Source: Helicobacter cetorum (GTDB taxonomy: Bacteria > Campylobacterota > Campylobacteria > Campylobacterales > BB28). From it: a stretch of 58,029 bases of DNA. Location of the stretch: contig DZAZ01000004.1 of the NCBI GenBank assembly GCA_022729755.1, forward strand, positions 1-58,029. Reading direction: 5' to 3'. The notes beneath the pieces were generated by a model, which was not told where the DNA came from, did not search any database, and saw nothing but the letters and a program-made list of their open reading frames with translations. Position 1 is the first letter of the stretch. Each line of letters opens with the position of its first letter. Shown one piece after another: positions 17,846 to 25,073 of this stretch. Made by a program: the position numbers and the translations under genes.

Positions 17846-19114
17846 TTAGCCTTCTTTAAATTTATTTGTATATTTCCCTTTTTGCAATATATACTCTTTA
17901 AATTCATCTTCAAATTTTTCTAAAAATCCGCTAATAACATCAGCAACAGCAACTCCAAAGACACAAATAGTTTTTCCATTCATAATAAAAGCGATATCTT
18001 TTAATATTTTTAAATCATCTAAAGTTGCATTACCTTCATAAATTTTATTTACAATTTTACTAGCCCAAGCACTTCCCTCGCGACAAGGTGTGCATTGTCC
18101 ACAAGACTCTTCGTGATAAAATTCAAGTAAATTTTTTAGAGTTTTAACCATACAAGTACTCTCATCTAAAACAATCATTCCACCAGTGCCTAGCGATGAA
18201 CCAGCCTTTTGAAGTGACTCATAATCTAGTGTTAAATTTTCTATCTCATTTGCTTTTAATATTTTCGTTGAAGAGCCTCCAGGTATGATGGCTTTTAATT
18301 TTTTATTTTTCCAGACACCTCCACCAATCTCTTCAATATATCGTTTCATAGCAAATCCAAAAGGTACCTCTTTCACACAAGGATTATTGATGTGTCCACT
18401 TATTGCAAATAGCAAAGTTCCAGCACTCTCATTTGTACCAATGCTTTTATAAGCATTAAAGCCGTTATTAATGATAAATGGTACAGTCGAAATTGTCTCA
18501 ACATTATTAACTATCGCATCTTCACCAAAAAGATAATCAGCTTCAGGCTTTTTTGGCTTAACTCGTGGGTGTCCGCGATTTCCCTCAATTGACTCTAAAA
18601 GTGCCGATTTTTCGCCACAAATATAAGCTCCAGCTCCACGATGAATTACTACATCTAAATCAAAGTTAGAATTTTTGATGTTTTTGCCCAAAAAACCATA
18701 TTGATATGCTTCATCGATTGCATTTTGAAGTGTTTTTGCTTGAGTTGTGTATTCACCTCTTATATAAATATAACTTTTATTTGCACCAATTGCATAAGCT
18801 GAAACTATAACTCCCTCTATTAATAGATGTGGGTCTTTTTCCAAAATTTGCCTATCTTTGCAAGTTCCTGGTTCGCTCTCATCTGAATTGACACAAAGAT
18901 AAACTTTTTTATTTTTATTGAGTAATTTCCACTTTTTACCAGTAAAACCTCCACCTCCACCTTTTCCACGAAGTCCACTTAAATCAATCTCTTGTACAAT
19001 TTCGCTTGGCTCTTTTGAAAAAGCTACTTCAAGGCTAGAATAAGCACCGTTTTGAAGTGCAACTTCGATTTTATAATTATCGTTTATTTCAAAATTTTTA
19101 CTAACTATTTGCAT
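17846..19114 (-). CDS. nuoF: NuoF-like NADH dehydrogenase flavoprotein subunit (stand-alone)
   Basis: A 422-residue protein of the NuoF/HoxF family, which binds FMN, NAD(P)H and one [4Fe-4S] cluster. Visible motifs are the glycine-rich loop near residue 48 (GLRGKGGGGGFTGKKW), the NSDESEPGTCKDR segment, RGAGAYICGEKSALLESIEG, and the cluster motif ESCGQCTPCREGS with a fourth cysteine in KTICVFG. The loop differs from the common GAGFPTG form. No nuoE, nuoG or hydrogenase subunit adjoins it; upstream is a histidine kinase 12 bases away and downstream the signal-peptide array. Partner enzyme unknown: complex I, a hydrogenase or a formate dehydrogenase. Confidence 0.85.
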   Translation of the reverse strand: MQIVSKNFEINDNYKIEVALQNGAYSSLEVAFSKEPSEIVQEIDLSGLRGKGGGGGFTGKKWKLLNKNKKVYLCVNSDESEPGTCKDRQILEKDPHLLIEGVIVSAYAIGANKSYIYIRGEYTTQAKTLQNAIDEAYQYGFLGKNIKNSNFDLDVVIHRGAGAYICGEKSALLESIEGNRGHPRVKPKKPEADYLFGEDAIVNNVETISTVPFIINNGFNAYKSIGTNESAGTLLFAISGHINNPCVKEVPFGFAMKRYIEEIGGGVWKNKKLKAIIPGGSSTKILKANEIENLTLDYESLQKAGSSLGTGGMIVLDESTCMVKTLKNLLEFYHEESCGQCTPCREGSAWASKIVNKIYEGNATLDDLKILKDIAFIMNGKTICVFGVAVADVISGFLEKFEDEFKEYILQKGKYTNKFKEG

Positions 19115-19126
19115 TTTAACTCACTT

Positions 19127-20353
19127 TTAAAGCACAATTGTAAATTTTGCACCCTTTTGTTGATTTGGATATTCGATATTCTGTACATAAATTTCTCCAT
19201 TTAATTTCTCATTTACTATGATTTTACCGATAGCAAGTCCTATTCCCGTACCATTTTTACCTTTAGTTGAAATATAAGGTTCAAATATTTTATCCATAAT
19301 TTCCACTTTTATTCCTCCACCATTGTCGCAAATTTCAATGACTATTTTTTCATTATTTTGATGTACATTTACTTTAATAAAACCATCTTCTATTTTATGC
19401 TCTATTATCGCATCTTTTGCATTGTTTAAAATGTTTAATATCACCTGTTTAAACTCATTTGGATAACTAACTATTTCAATTTCACTCTCAATTAATTCAA
19501 AATTAATATTTCTGTTGTTGAATTGAGAATCGATTATTTTATAACTATTTTTTATTTCATTTATAATATTGAATTTTATTTTTTCTTTATCAGGTTTAAA
19601 AAAATTTCTAAAATCATCAATCGTATGAGACATAAATTCAATTTGTCTTTTAGATTTTTTAACCATTTCATCTATCTCTTGTTCATTTAACATACCTCTT
19701 TTATATCTTATTTGAAGTCCTTGAATAATCAAAGAGAGTGCATTTAATGGTTGTCGCCATTGATGAGCAATTGCCCCAATCATTTCGCCCATTGCAGCCA
19801 TTTTACTTTGTTGGATTAATAATTGTTCTTGTGCTTCTTTTTCTTTTTGGAGTTTTAATCTACTTTGCAACTCTATTTCAACTTGATTTGTTAATTTATC
19901 ATTAAATTCTCTTAAATTTTTTTCAAGCTCTTTTTGTGCAGTTATATCCCTAATTGCTGTTACTCTTAGAGATTGATTATTTTGTTTTACCATTTTTGCA
20001 CTAACTTCCATTGGAAAAACATCCCCATTTTTTTTAACACCATAAACCTCATATCTACCCTCTATACCTTTTGTAATATTATTTAAAACTATATCTCTAT
20101 GTTCATTAACAATTAACTCTAATCCCGATTTATTTATTAATTCACTCTTTTCGTATTCAAAAATTTCACTTGCAGCTTTATTTGTATCTAAGATAATTCC
20201 ATCTTTTGATATAAAAATTCCTTCAAACGAAACATCTGAAAGCATTTTAAATCTATTTTCAGCCTCTTTTCGTCTTTTTATCTCTCTTGATAAAATTCTA
20301 TTCCAATATAAAATTACAAGTATTAAAATAAATAAAATAATTAATGTTTTCAT
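19127..20353 (-). CDS. PAS-domain histidine kinase lacking an extracytoplasmic sensor
   Basis: A 408-residue kinase. It has one membrane helix at the very N terminus (about 2-17), the ILYWNRILSREIKRRKEAE linker, a PAS domain (about 35-145), a coiled coil, the dimerisation/phosphorylation helix with AIAHQWRQPLN, and an ATPase domain with NILNNAKDAI, DNGGGI and GTGIGLAIG. The YWNRxL linker normally follows a periplasmic binding-protein-like domain in this type of kinase; that domain is absent. ATG at 20353 with AAGG is preferred to a TTG at 20374. It follows the aldolase-like gene. No response regulator adjoins it. Confidence 0.85.
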   Translation of the reverse strand: MKTLIILFILILVILYWNRILSREIKRRKEAENRFKMLSDVSFEGIFISKDGIILDTNKAASEIFEYEKSELINKSGLELIVNEHRDIVLNNITKGIEGRYEVYGVKKNGDVFPMEVSAKMVKQNNQSLRVTAIRDITAQKELEKNLREFNDKLTNQVEIELQSRLKLQKEKEAQEQLLIQQSKMAAMGEMIGAIAHQWRQPLNALSLIIQGLQIRYKRGMLNEQEIDEMVKKSKRQIEFMSHTIDDFRNFFKPDKEKIKFNIINEIKNSYKIIDSQFNNRNINFELIESEIEIVSYPNEFKQVILNILNNAKDAIIEHKIEDGFIKVNVHQNNEKIVIEICDNGGGIKVEIMDKIFEPYISTKGKNGTGIGLAIGKIIVNEKLNGEIYVQNIEYPNQQKGAKFTIVL

Positions 20354-20360
20354 ATAAACC

Positions 20361-20927
20361 TTATAATTTTGCAAGTTGAAGTATTTTACAACTATTTTCG
20401 ATAATTGACATTTTTTTCGCTAATTGATTGATATCTCTGTCATAAATATAAATTCCATAACCTTTAATTATCATAACTGAAGTTTTATTCTCTTTGAAAT
20501 ACCTCACAATTTCAATATGAGCTCTCTCATACCAATCATCAAAATTTTTTGGGTCATAAATTTTCAAATTTCCAAAATGTTTGTATCCAAAATAATCTTT
20601 TGGAATTATTTTATTATGAATAAGTGAATAAGCTATCGTAGAAGGCGACATTCCATAAGCTATATACTTTGCTTCGTGGATATTTTTATAAATATTAAAG
20701 TGAATTTCAGCATCAATACTAGCCTCTTTCCAACGATAATCTTTATTAAAATAAAGCTCAATTAAAGAATCGCAATCCATTTCATCAAAAATTGCATTTC
20801 TTTTATTTATGATAAATTTATTATTTTCTATTTTTGCTGAAACTGAACCGTGAAAAATTCCAAAGAAGCCCGTTCTAAACATTGATAAACTTATTTTTTC
20901 TAACTCTTTAACTATAAATTTATCCAT
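20361..20927 (-). CDS. Class II aldolase/adducin-like protein with altered metal site
   Basis: A 188-residue protein with the overall class II aldolase/adducin pattern: an N-terminal helix, an FHGSVSAKIENN strand pair, the SIDAEIHFNIYK segment, YGMSPSTIAYSL where active enzymes usually have an HxH pair, and IIKGYGIYIYDRDINQL where a third metal histidine is usual. Tyr and Met stand at the histidine positions, so zinc-dependent catalysis seems lost. It begins with ATG behind AAAAGG. The gene precedes the histidine kinase. It could be a binding or regulatory relic; function unknown. Confidence 0.6.
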   Translation of the reverse strand: MDKFIVKELEKISLSMFRTGFFGIFHGSVSAKIENNKFIINKRNAIFDEMDCDSLIELYFNKDYRWKEASIDAEIHFNIYKNIHEAKYIAYGMSPSTIAYSLIHNKIIPKDYFGYKHFGNLKIYDPKNFDDWYERAHIEIVRYFKENKTSVMIIKGYGIYIYDRDINQLAKKMSIIENSCKILQLAKL

Positions 20928-20994
20928 TTTTATACCTTTTAAAATTTAATGTATTATAGTAAACTTTTACAAATTTAATTTTTAAAGAGTTGTA

Positions 20995-21915
20995 ATGAAA
21001 ATGTTAAAAATCGCACTTTTATTAACTATTTTTTTATTTAGTGGATGTGAAAAAAACGAAGATAAATTAAATTATGAACCAAAATATTCAGATAATCCGC
21101 CATTTAATGAAAAAGTTTATATTTTTGGAATTCATCCTTTACACAATCCAAAAAGATTATTTGAAGTTTATCAACCTTTAGTTGATTATATAAATTCAAA
21201 TTTAAAAGATGCAAAATTAAAACTTGAAGCTTCGAGGAATTATGGAGCTTTTGAAGAAAAACTTTATAATGGACATTTTCATTTTGCACTTCCAAATCCA
21301 TATCAAAGTGTAATTTCTATCAAAAAAGGTTATGAAGTTTTTGGAAAAATGGGAGATGATGAAAATTTTAGAGGAATTATTTTAATTAGAAAAGATTCAA
21401 ATATAAAAGAGATAAGCGATTTAAAAGGTAAAACTCTAAGTTATCCCGCTCCAACGGCATTAGCAGCGACAATGATGCCTCAATGGTATTTACACACTCA
21501 CGGAATTGATGTAAATAAAGATATAACAAATCTTTATGTAGGTTCGCAAGAATCTTCAATTATGAATGTTTATTTAAAAAATAGTGATGCGAGTGCAACT
21601 TGGCCACCTCCGTGGGAAGCTTTCATTAAAGAGCGACCTGAAATTGCAAAAGAAGTTGAAGTTAAATGGCAAACAAAACCGCTACTAAATAATGCTTTAG
21701 TAGTTAGAAGTGATGTTTCAAAAGAGTTAACTCAAAAAATTGCAGATATACTTTTTTCTTTGCATACTCACGATATTGGTAAGAAAATTTTAAAACCGAT
21801 GGAACTTAGCCGTTTTGAAGAGGCTAATAATTCAACTTATGAAGTTGTGAATGATTTTCTTTTGAAGTTTGGCAAAGAGGTGAGAAAAATTACGGAAGTT
21901 TCAAAAAATCATTAA
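20995..21915 (+). CDS. PhnD-like periplasmic binding lipoprotein
   Basis: A 306-residue protein with a lipoprotein signal (lipobox LFSGC, cysteine about residue 19). The body matches the phosphate/phosphonate-binding PhnD group: FGIHPLHNPKRLFEVYQPLVDYI near the start, then ALPNPYQSVI, SDLKGKTLSYPAPTALAATMMPQ, and a C-terminal lobe. No ABC permease or ATPase gene is nearby. It is divergent from the aldolase-like and sensorless kinase genes. Ligand unknown; it may bind an anion or act as a sensor component. Its 3' end overlaps the convergent hydrolase by 26 bases. Confidence 0.78.
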   Translation: MKMLKIALLLTIFLFSGCEKNEDKLNYEPKYSDNPPFNEKVYIFGIHPLHNPKRLFEVYQPLVDYINSNLKDAKLKLEASRNYGAFEEKLYNGHFHFALPNPYQSVISIKKGYEVFGKMGDDENFRGIILIRKDSNIKEISDLKGKTLSYPAPTALAATMMPQWYLHTHGIDVNKDITNLYVGSQESSIMNVYLKNSDASATWPPPWEAFIKERPEIAKEVEVKWQTKPLLNNALVVRSDVSKELTQKIADILFSLHTHDIGKKILKPMELSRFEEANNSTYEVVNDFLLKFGKEVRKITEVSKNH

Positions 21916-22666
21916 TATGTTTTGAAAATTCTAGGTGTTTTAACACACTTCCGTGAGTTGTATCTTTTAGTAGAATATGAAAAGGTTTAATTTTCATTTG
22001 CTCTAATAAATTATCAAGATGGATTTTTGGAATAGTTTCATCGTTTTGCACCTCTATAATTGCCACTTTTGCACTCACTTCATTAATATATTTTATCGTT
22101 TCAAATTTATGTTTTAAAAGTAAATCTATCGGAAAATAGAAATATTTGCTTTTTGCAATTGAGCTAATAGAATCATAAGGAGTAATTAAGATTAACTTTT
22201 TAACTTCTCGTTTTGATGCAAGATAGGTTGCAACTCCACTTCCTAAACTTCTACCAATTAAGATAACTTCTTTATTTTTTGCAAAAGTGTCATATATTTT
22301 TAGAGCATCTTCAAATATCGTTTTTTCGCTTGGTTTACCTGTGCTTTTTAAATAACCTCTGTAATTAAAAACTAAAATATTATAATTTTTTAATTCATCG
22401 CCCAAAAGCATAAACTCCTTAGCATCAGTTGCATTTCCACTAAAATAGATTATTAACGGTGCATTTGCATCAAATGATTGATAATACAAGCCATTTAAAC
22501 TAACTTTATCATCAATTTTTAAATTTATCTCTTTTAAATTCGTCGAATTTAGCTCAATCTCTTTTGCTAAATAACTCGGAAAAATTTGTTCATCTTGAGT
22601 AAAATAGATATAAAACATTGCACCAAAATAGATTAATGCGACTAAACTTATTACTTTTTTTATCAT
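21890..22666 (-). CDS. Membrane-anchored alpha/beta hydrolase
   Basis: A 258-residue protein with an N-terminal membrane segment (residues 4-20), then an alpha/beta hydrolase domain: an oxyanion strand reading IIYFSGNATDA, VFNYRGYLKSTGKPSE, the nucleophile elbow GRSLGSG, an acid in VQNDETIP, and a histidine in DTTHGSVL. It resembles the BEM46/ABHD13 type hydrolases found in bacteria. The ATG at 22666, five bases past hypB, is chosen; earlier in-frame starts would run inside hypB. Substrate unknown. Confidence 0.75.
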   Translation of the reverse strand: MIKKVISLVALIYFGAMFYIYFTQDEQIFPSYLAKEIELNSTNLKEINLKIDDKVSLNGLYYQSFDANAPLIIYFSGNATDAKEFMLLGDELKNYNILVFNYRGYLKSTGKPSEKTIFEDALKIYDTFAKNKEVILIGRSLGSGVATYLASKREVKKLILITPYDSISSIAKSKYFYFPIDLLLKHKFETIKYINEVSAKVAIIEVQNDETIPKIHLDNLLEQMKIKPFHILLKDTTHGSVLKHLEFSKHINDFLKLP

Positions 22667-22670
22667 AGAT

Positions 22671-23396
22671 TTATCTGAAATTTTTTTTAAATTTAACATA
22701 CTCAAGCCATTTTTTGATACTTTCATTATCTTTATATGAAATTTCTAAAATATCAACTTTTGGATTTAACACTCTTGCATCTTTTTTTACTTTTTCTATA
22801 TTGAAGTTAAAATACTCTTTCAAATCCGTTTTTGTAATCAAAATTAAATCAGCATTTTTAAACATAACGGGATATTTACTAACTTTATCATCACCTTCTG
22901 GAATTGAAAGCAAAACCACATTAAAATGAGTTCCAACATCATAACTAGCTGGACAAACTAAATTCCCAACATTTTCCACAAATACTACACTTAAATTATC
23001 CATATTCAAATGATGAATTGCTTTATGCACCATAAAAGCATCTAAATGACAAGCAGTTCCTGTTGTAATTTGATAAGCCTCAACCCCTTTTGCTTTTAAT
23101 CTATCGGCATCTAAACTTGTCTCAAGGTCACCCTCAATCACTCCAAATTTAAAATCACTAAGCTCTGCACTCTTTTCAAGTAGTGTAGTTTTGCCACTTC
23201 CAGGCGAACTCATTAAATTGATAGCTAAAATATTTTTTGCTTCAAAATGATTTCTATTATTTATAGCCTCTTTATCATTTTTATCTAAAATTTTAGTTAT
23301 AACTTCGATAGTTTTTTTATCGTTTAATTGTGGGTTTGAGTGAATTGTTTCTAATCTCTCATCGTGGTGAATAGTGCAACCGCAATCTTTACACAT
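22671..23396 (-). CDS. hypB: Hydrogenase/urease nickel incorporation protein HypB
   Basis: A 241-residue GTPase. The N-terminal nickel motif CKDCGC (residues 2-7) is present, followed by the P-loop SSPGSGKTTLLE, EGDLETSLDADRL, the TGTACHLDA metal-site segment, FVENVGNLVCPA and an ITKTDL G4 motif. HypB delivers nickel to [NiFe] hydrogenases. It usually lies among hyp and hydrogenase genes, but none is present here; its neighbours are a hydrolase and a divergent Fic gene. AGGAG precedes the start. Confidence 0.93.
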   Translation of the reverse strand: MCKDCGCTIHHDERLETIHSNPQLNDKKTIEVITKILDKNDKEAINNRNHFEAKNILAINLMSSPGSGKTTLLEKSAELSDFKFGVIEGDLETSLDADRLKAKGVEAYQITTGTACHLDAFMVHKAIHHLNMDNLSVVFVENVGNLVCPASYDVGTHFNVVLLSIPEGDDKVSKYPVMFKNADLILITKTDLKEYFNFNIEKVKKDARVLNPKVDILEISYKDNESIKKWLEYVKFKKNFR

Positions 23397-23494
23397 TTTT
23401 TTCTCCTTTTATTTTTATAATAAATTCACGGTGATATTACGATAAGTTGAATTTATAAACAATAAAACAGTAGTATTTTAAATTTTTTTTTGTC

Positions 23495-23500
23495 TATAAT
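23495..23500 (+). promoter_or_regulatory. Probable -10 element of the fic gene
   Basis: A TATAAT at 23495-23500, preceded by a T-rich run typical of Campylobacterota promoters, lies 29 bases before the fic ATG. The gap to hypB is 133 bases and holds both divergent promoters. Confidence 0.4.
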
Positions 23501-23529
23501 TAATAATTTAATTTTAGGAATATTAAAAA

Positions 23530-24321
23530 ATGCAAAAAACAAATCAAGATACGATTAAACAGATGTTAGATAAAGACTGCAAGAGTGTGAAAATAAATAG
23601 CCAACTCATAAATAATATAGACACTACAAAGCTAAATATTTTTGTACCAAATAGAGATTTGTCATTTGCTTTAGCAAAAAAAGATAAGATAGATTTTATC
23701 TACAACACTTCTGCACTAGAGGGGAATGCTATGACTTTTCCTGAAGTGCAAACACTCTTAGAAGGAATAACCGTAGGTGGACATAAACTAAGCGATGAAC
23801 AACAAATACTCAATCAAAATAGAAGTGTAAATTTACTATTTGAGTTAATAGAAAAAAATGAGTTTTATATTGATAAACATACACTTTTAAAACTTCACAA
23901 AAAAGTTGCCGAGTATGAAGCTATAAGTTGGGGAGAGTTTAGAGTTAGTGAGGTAAATATTGGAGGGAGTGATTATATACCACCAAAGGCAAATGAACTT
24001 GATAGCATATTTGAAAATGGAGTAAGTGAAATAAAGAAGATATTTCATCCAATCATCAAGGCTATAACATACTTTTTATTTGGTGCAAAATCTCAATTTT
24101 TTTTTGATGGAAATAAGAGAACATCAAGACTTATGATGAACGGTATACTTTTAGATATTGGTTATCCAATATTAAATATCAAAGCCAAAGATAAATTAGA
24201 GTTTAATAAAGTGATGATTGAATTTTATGATGGTGATGACATTTTAAAAGCTATAAACTACTTACTAAATTACTATATCAAACAAAACACTCATTTGAAA
24301 ACCCTTATTCTCAAATACTAA
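23530..24321 (+). CDS. Fic-domain protein with glutamine at the catalytic histidine position
   Basis: A 263-residue Fic-family protein. Near the N terminus YNTSALEGN (58-66) matches the inhibitory [S/T]xxxE(G/N) motif of class II Fic proteins. The core motif reads QFFFDGNKRTSR (189-200); the position of the HxFx(D/E)GN histidine is Gln189, while Asp193, Asn195 and Arg197 are kept. Fic enzymes transfer AMP or other groups to protein hydroxyls, and the histidine is the general base, so activity is doubtful or altered. A ribosome site TTAGGA precedes the ATG. No toxin-antitoxin partner adjoins it. Confidence 0.82.
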   Translation: MQKTNQDTIKQMLDKDCKSVKINSQLINNIDTTKLNIFVPNRDLSFALAKKDKIDFIYNTSALEGNAMTFPEVQTLLEGITVGGHKLSDEQQILNQNRSVNLLFELIEKNEFYIDKHTLLKLHKKVAEYEAISWGEFRVSEVNIGGSDYIPPKANELDSIFENGVSEIKKIFHPIIKAITYFLFGAKSQFFFDGNKRTSRLMMNGILLDIGYPILNIKAKDKLEFNKVMIEFYDGDDILKAINYLLNYYIKQNTHLKTLILKY

Positions 24322-24334
24322 GCCAAATATATAT

Positions 24335-24973
24335 TTAACCAAGAAACTTTTTTAAAGCTAATTTTTCTTTATATTGTATCTCATAATAAATTTTTGTTAA
24401 GTAAAAAAGTATATTTTGCGGACTAATTTCAGTCTTTTTCGCATACTCTTTTAGAATATATTGAGGAATTTTAATAGTTCTATTTTTTTGCAAAAACTTT
24501 TTTGCAATTTTTTTAAAAAAAGTAGGATTTGAGTTATAACAAAATTTAGCAAACACAAATGGCAAATGGTATTTTTTATGCCATTCATTCGCCAAATCTA
24601 TCGCTTTTTCACCACTGAAATATCGCTTTAATGCTCTATCTCCAATTAAAACTTCACCTTTAATATTTAGCATTTTGGCCAAATTATTTGAAGTTTCAGA
24701 TTGATAATCGCCTCTACTCTCGCCCTCAAAAACTAAAACACTCAACACTTCTTTATTTGCAATAATTCCTGCATTTGTGCATTTTTTATTTTTTGAGGCA
24801 ATGCTTGAAATAAAAGCTCCATTAACTCTTCTTGCCCTAAAATCTCTATTTATTTTTGATGGATAACTTTTTTTACACTCAATAGATTTTTTTAATTGAG
24901 TGCTTTTTATATATTTTTTCAAAAAAATGTGAAAAGGAAGTAAATTTAAATAATCAATTTTTGCAAGTATCAT
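24335..24973 (-). CDS. mqnA: Chorismate dehydratase MqnA (futalosine menaquinone pathway)
   Basis: A 212-residue protein beginning with the MqnA-type KIDYLNLLPFH. RRVNGAFISSIAS, SVLVFEG, and GEVLIGDRALKRYF are also typical of the family. MqnA removes water from chorismate in the first step of the futalosine menaquinone route, the only menaquinone route in most Campylobacterota. It is somewhat shorter than many homologues but looks complete. It is convergent with fic and divergent from the protease gene. Confidence 0.85.
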   Translation of the reverse strand: MILAKIDYLNLLPFHIFLKKYIKSTQLKKSIECKKSYPSKINRDFRARRVNGAFISSIASKNKKCTNAGIIANKEVLSVLVFEGESRGDYQSETSNNLAKMLNIKGEVLIGDRALKRYFSGEKAIDLANEWHKKYHLPFVFAKFCYNSNPTFFKKIAKKFLQKNRTIKIPQYILKEYAKKTEISPQNILFYLTKIYYEIQYKEKLALKKFLG

Positions 24974-25073
24974 CTCTTAATTACTTTCATTGTAAATTTT
25001 ATATTTTTGATTTTCACTATAGTATAAAATTTTAGATACAATTTTGCTTTTAAATTTGAAAATGGAGGCTTTT

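Larger units (their letters stand above)
16255..17853 (-). repeat. Four copies of an SD-stop-start-signal-peptide module
   Basis: Copies lie at 16255-16322, 16744-16811, 17227-17294 and (truncated) about 17804-17853. Each reads AAGG(C/A), a stop codon, three bases, ATG, then about 50 near-identical bases coding MKNFIRVI(L/F)G. In every copy exactly six bases separate AAGG(C/A) from the ATG, so the ribosome site is made from the last codons of the upstream gene. Confidence 0.7.
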
